Assembly (NCBI GenBank): GCA_020881915.1
Contig: JAJFPB010000002.1
Location: forward strand, 5,963,001 to 6,027,000
Length of the DNA stretch: 64,000 nt
Direction of reading: 5' to 3'
Origin: Paramyrothecium sp. XJ0827
Taxonomy: Eukaryota > Ascomycota > Sordariomycetes > Hypocreales > Stachybotryaceae
Shown here: positions 59,655 through 64,000 of the stretch, one piece after another
Layout: each line of letters begins with the position of its first letter
Position numbering within the stretch: position 1 is the stretch's first letter
The notes under the pieces: generated by a model
Seen by the model: the letters and a program-made list of their open reading frames with translations, nothing else
Databases searched by the model: none
What the model was told of the DNA's origin: nothing
Made by a program: the position numbers and the translations under genes

Positions 59655-61930
59655 GTGGCGATGAATGGCGCAGCGAAAGACCCCCTTTATGATCAAGAGT
59701 CCCTTATACTCGGCAGAGACGATATCCGGGTGCTTGTCCTCCTGCCTGGTCGGCGAGACTGGCCCGTGGATCCGATTGTTTGTAGACTGGAAAGGAGACT
59801 ACTTCCCCGACGAGACCCTTCCCAACGCAGGCTCGTTATCACGAATGGACTTCTCAGGCGGACGAGCCCACAGCGCCCGCCTTATACGGCTTTATCGTAT
59901 CAATGGGGCACTCCAACCAAGCCTAAGCTGATTCACTGCAATTTCATTCCCGTCTACGTCACCCGGAATCTCTATTCAGCCTTGATACATCTCCGTGACA
60001 AGTCCCGGCCAACAGTCCTTTGGGTTGATGCTATTTGCATCAACCAGCGAGACAACAATGAGAAAGGTGTCCAAGTCCAGAGGATGGGCGACATCTACCG
60101 CGAGTCAGCCCGAACCATCGCCTGGCTTGGGAAAGGAACAATACTGTCCCACCTGGCCTTTACATCATGCCGAGCTCTAGCAGACGAGAGAAACTGGACG
60201 ATAGAGCAGCCTGATGAGGCGGCTGCACACACAAATAGGGAAACCGCCACAACTTGCTCGTTTTTGCAGCATCTGATTGAGATAGTTCGACCTGAGAGGA
60301 TGTGGCGACTAGGGACTAGGACGTGGCGACTAGGGACTATGATGCTTCTCCTCCGCCAACCTTACTTTACTCGCGTCTGGATCATTCAGGAGATTGCGCT
60401 CAGCTCAATCCTCGATCTAGCATGCGGCGATGATATGGTTCCTTTCGTGGACTTCAGCCTAGCGGCTATCGATATGCTTGCGTCTCAACTTGGTGGCAGG
60501 AAGGCTGTGCACCTAGCGCATCTGATGACGGCTCGATCTCTTCTATCATCCGCGGTAAACAGGGGGCTCTCCGATCTTCCTAGCCTTGCGTCTGTCTTTG
60601 GTCTCCTGGCACAAAACGAACTATGGATCGAAAAGAATATCCTCACGCTTCTCACTCTGTTTCGGGACAGCGATGCTACCGAAGACGTGGACAAGGTGTA
60701 CAGCCTGATAGGTCTCGGTGAGGAAATCGAGCGCGGCAGCACATACGGAATACAAACGACGTATCCAGAAGACCAGGCAAATAATACGGCTACGGAAGAA
60801 GCATACATCCGCGTCGCCAGAAGGATTCTCTCACACCAAAATTCACTGCGCCTTTTCGGAGCCATTACCCACCAGCTCCCTTTGAGGGGTTTCGATTTGC
60901 TAAATCGCCGCATCGACGCATATCTCAACCGGAGTTGCAGCAGGGAAACAGTCATGCTTCCCACTTGGGTCCCAGACTGGAGAAACAAAGGCAGCGTTAC
61001 GATGCCAATATCGCTGTCATCTGGTACTCGTTTTTCTGCCACGCGTGACGTTGCATACAACTTTGCCGCGTTAAACCACAGGTTAATGTTCCTCCCTAAA
61101 GGCCACCTCATAAAAGTTGAGCCAGGCTTGGGGATATGCTAATGTCGCCGGATAGCGCTACTCCAGATTCGCCATTAATAAAACTGTCGGGTCATCTGCT
61201 TATTCATGACGGAGTCCCGGTCAAGATTTCGTCTCTTGGGAGTGTCTGCGAAACTGAAAGAGTACAATCATTGATCTGGTTCAGACTCAAAGTCGCCTTG
61301 ACTCTCTCGATCTCCTACCGCCTAGAGATTATCAGGGCTTGGAGCAAAGCTTTCGACAACGGAGCAATGGGATTTCGCAATGAATTCATTTCCACGATTA
61401 CGTGCGGCCGGGGTGATGAGTCAAACGATGGCCCGCCCTTCCTCGCCACGACAATCTTTGGACATTCCCGGCGTAGGTGCTTCCTTGCGCTGCCAGCCCT
61501 CTTGCAAGCGATCTACGCCTACCTCGGCCTGCGGACGGTGGGTCTTGTGCTTCGACCCAGCGCCAACCAACTCTGGTTTGTATGCTTGAATTGGGCTGCA
61601 CTGCTGATGACGTTGTTCTTCATCAGCAGTGTCTTCTACCGAATATGGCCCAACGTCGGCATGGGAAACCCCTTGGCCCAGCTTATGGTGGAACGTCTCT
61701 ATGCGATCGAATCCAGGAGATTGGCCAGGTTGAGCTCCGGATGCTTAGCTCTCGTCCCAAAGGCATCTCAAGACGGTGACGTGGTTGCCCTTTGTCGGGG
61801 CGGGGAGGTTCCACTTCTTTTGCGGAAAAGGGGCGAATATTTTGAGATGGTGGGAGAATGTTACGTTCACAAAGCTATGGATGGATCACAATTCCAGGAA
61901 GACAAATGTCATGTTATTCCTCTAGTCTAG
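59655..61930 (+). pseudogene. HET-domain protein, split by a one-base frameshift
   Basis: Two plus-strand reading frames make up one HET-type protein. The first (59655-61142) carries the HET domain: YTALSYQWGTPTKPK, LWVDAICINQRDNNEKGVQVQRMGDIYRESA and TRVWIIQE, residues ~70-250. The second (61136-61930) carries the usual C-terminal part: SSGCLALVPKASQDGDVVALC, EMVGECYVHKAMDG. They overlap by 7 nt in different frames; reading switches near a G run at 61130-61133. No intron with good sites restores frame. HET proteins trigger heterokaryon incompatibility and regulated cell death. With the shift the first ORF gives a 495-aa protein that keeps the HET domain but loses its C-terminus, so it could be truncated rather than dead, or the shift could be an assembly error. 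A 21-nt tandem duplication lies inside the domain. Confidence 0.8.
60302..60339 (+). repeat. 21-nt tandem duplication inside the HET ORF
   Basis: GTGGCGACTAGGGACTA occurs at 60302-60318 and again at 60323-60339 (17/17 identical, period 21 nt), encoding WRLGTRT-WRLGTMM. It keeps frame. Confidence 0.8.
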
Positions 61931-62260
61931 GGTTTATGAAAGCAAGTGACAGTCGAAGTGTGCGTAAAGTCCCTTGTCACGACCCTGGTTAACCACATGA
62001 CTAAGCCACGGAAATATGTTCACCCGATCCTACTACGCACCAATCAAGTGCAGCGAATGCAAGAGTGTCTACCACAGGACCCGTGCCCTGGAAAGTGGAA
62101 GACACAGGAAAAGGAAGGGAGCATCCAACGGGAAGACCAGGCTAGATCTAGATCTGCACCATCTAGTAAGGATGCAGATACCAAATCCACCCAGAGGGAC
62201 AGCCAATAAGGAAAGGAGCGCATGTAGGAAGGCTCCATGGAGCGCACGCAAGAAGGCTCC
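61931..62260. other. 3' flank of the HET gene
   Basis: Normal-GC spacer. A short frame with KCSECKSVYHR resembles half a zinc knuckle but is not convincing. No gene seen. Confidence 0.45.
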
Positions 62261-62314
62261 TTAGTTTAGTTCAGTTTAGTTCAGTTCTATTCCTACTTAG
62301 TTGTACCTACTAGA
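62261..62314 (+). repeat. Inverted repeat right of the HET gene
   Basis: Starts with TTTAG/TTCAG pentamers, then TTCTATTCCTACTTAG and TTGTACCTACTAGA; the partner of 59226-59280. GC content collapses directly after it. Confidence 0.65.
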
Positions 62315-64000
62315 TATATAAGTAGTTATGCCTAGCTGGTAGGCTTAGTAGATAGCTAAAGCTTGCTCCGGATATTAATCTAAGGCTTATTCTACTTTAT
62401 TAATATTAAATAATATTAATTAGTAATCCCTAATAATCTTACTTTTTTCTTAATCTTAATCTACTTATAGCTAGTCCCTATATATAAAGTATAATTCTTT
62501 ACTAATATATAATAGTTCTAGGCTTTATTAAGGTAACTTTATTAAGGTATATATAGTTCTATATACCTATAGTTTCCCCTTAGTACCTAATATTATTTAG
62601 TTATATTTTAATCTTAAAAGGCCTAAGGATCTTTATTTATTATATAATCTAATAGCTTTAGTAGCTACTTTATACTTTTTTAATATACTCTAAAGGTTAT
62701 TTACTCCTAGGATATTACTAAGTATTTAGTTCTAAACTTATTAATATATTTAGTATTATAAAAAAGTATATAGTACTATTTATTATTCTTCTTTATATAA
62801 TCACTTCTTATTTATAATACTAAGTACTTTTTACTTATAAAGGAAATACCTAGTACTAATTTTCTTAATTTATATTATATTAGGCTGGGATTTTTGTAAT
62901 TAGTTTTACTAGCTACCTTATAACTAGTAAAGTAATTTATAAGAACTACCTTAAAGGAAGAAATTTAGACTAGATATTAGATATTAGTAATCTTCTATTT
63001 TTTCTTTAATTTAAGTTTTTAAAACCTAATTTAAAGAACTAATTAAAAGATCTAGTAATTTAAATCTTCTTTATAGCTATCTAGATATAAAATACCTAAG
63101 GCTTAGTCTTTAAGGCTCTTATCTTAAAGGAAATATTATAATTATTAAGTATCTAGATATAGTATATATTTTTCTGCCCTAATAAAATATTTTAATTAGA
63201 AGTATTCTTATAACCTATACTAACCTTATAACTAAGCTAGAATAAAATAATTATAATCTATTTATCATAACCTGACCCAAAGGTTATAACTAAGCCATAG
63301 AATATTATATAATATAATATATAAATACTATACTAGCCTTATACTACTAGCCTTGGGATAGACTAGTCCCTATATTACTAATATAACCTATAGGCTAGCC
63401 CCTAATATATTAGCCTAAATTAGATACTAGTATAAAAGAAGGGATAAAAATAAGAGACTAGAAATAAAAGAATAGAAATAGAAAAAATATTTAATAAGAA
63501 TAGAGATCTATAGGGAAGAAGATTCCTATAAATAAGGCTAAGAGTATAGAAGTACTACTAGAAGAGATTACTTTCTATAATATTTCTAGAAGTATTATAT
63601 ATTATAATCTAAGAAGTATTCTTCTATATACTTTAGAGAAAAAGAACTATATATATAGATAGGAGATTCTATATATTATATTTAAATTAGAATCTACTAG
63701 TTATTAATAATATATAGTTCCTAAAATAACCTTTATTATATTATTCTCTTATAAACTAGTAATAATCTCTTATATACTTTAGATACTTTTCTATTATTTT
63801 ATCTAAGAATAAATAAACTCTAATAATTCTTAGTTACTTTATATTTTCTAATATAAAGCTACCCCTAATTATTATATATTAATAGCTCTTATTCTAGGTA
63901 ATACTATTATACCTAAAGTAATATTAAAAATAGTAAGTAAGTTAATTAAGTTAATCCCTAAGAAAAAGAAAATAACTTACTCTATAGTACTAAGGCCTCT
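62315..64000. repeat. Second AT-rich (RIP-type) block, runs off right edge
   Basis: Mostly A/T with TA-rich contexts, no ORF above 60 codons. Less extreme than the first block: a few CCC/GGG runs and a G/C-containing stretch at 63265-63300 remain. Probably another repeat element after RIP; no LTR partner is visible within the window. Confidence 0.65.

Noticed and set aside
60485..61111. 208-codon minus-strand ORF
   Set aside because: Antisense to the HET gene; the sense strand carries the conserved domain.
62016..62264. Possible zinc-knuckle protein (KCSECKSVYHR)
   Set aside because: The last Cys of the knuckle is missing and the rest is low-complexity basic sequence.
1..64000. tRNA, rRNA or CRISPR arrays
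   Set aside because: No tRNA-like B box with matching acceptor stem, no rRNA, and no regularly spaced repeats were found by eye.

Overview
The window looks like a piece of a filamentous ascomycete (Pezizomycotina) genome. Genes are split by short GT-AG introns (about 50-120 nt). Gene types are typical of that group: a highly reducing polyketide synthase, Zn2Cys6 regulator, HET-domain protein, PTH11-like membrane protein and AA9 LPMO with CBM1. Two long blocks of almost pure A/T carry the pattern of repeat-induced point mutation (RIP). Exon borders below were worked out by hand, and for nearly all multi-exon genes the summed exons keep frame.

Region 1 (1-31039) is a probable secondary-metabolite gene cluster. 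Its core is a 13-exon highly reducing PKS (7901-15963, minus; KS-AT-DH-degenerate MT-ER-KR-ACP, 2423 aa, no releasing domain). Around it lie a DMFase-like hydrolase, a PTH11/rhodopsin-type membrane protein, three MFS transporters of different families, a stand-alone (trans) enoyl reductase of the LovC/ToxD type, an isochorismatase-like hydrolase, a metallo-beta-lactamase-fold hydrolase and a Zn2Cys6 transcription factor. At the left edge is the N-terminal part of an acetyl-CoA synthetase paralogue that could supply the starter. The PKS carries its own but divergent ER domain, so the trans-ER nearby is of special interest.

Region 2 (31040-42330) is gene-poor and interaction-related: a secreted protein with acidic pro-region and strongly cationic C-terminus, a Cys-rich small secreted protein, an AA9-CBM1 LPMO and an SRPBCC-fold protein. 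The two small secreted-protein genes share a nearly identical 16-nt core-promoter sequence.

Region 3 (42330-53890) is an AT-only block. It contains a complete but ruined LTR retrotransposon: 193-bp LTRs at 43451-43643 and 53404-53596, a perfect 5-bp target duplication (AGTTA), and an eroded Ty3/gypsy reverse transcriptase near 48.0 kb.

Region 4 (53890-62315) is a normal-GC island between two AT-rich blocks. It has two fast-evolving-type genes, each broken by one lesion: a membrane-anchored protein with an in-frame TAG of RIP type (CpA to TpA), and a HET-domain gene split by a one-base frameshift. A 328-bp inverted-repeat (MITE-like) element sits upstream of the first, and about 54-bp inverted repeats flank the second. 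A second AT-rich block runs from 62315 off the right end.
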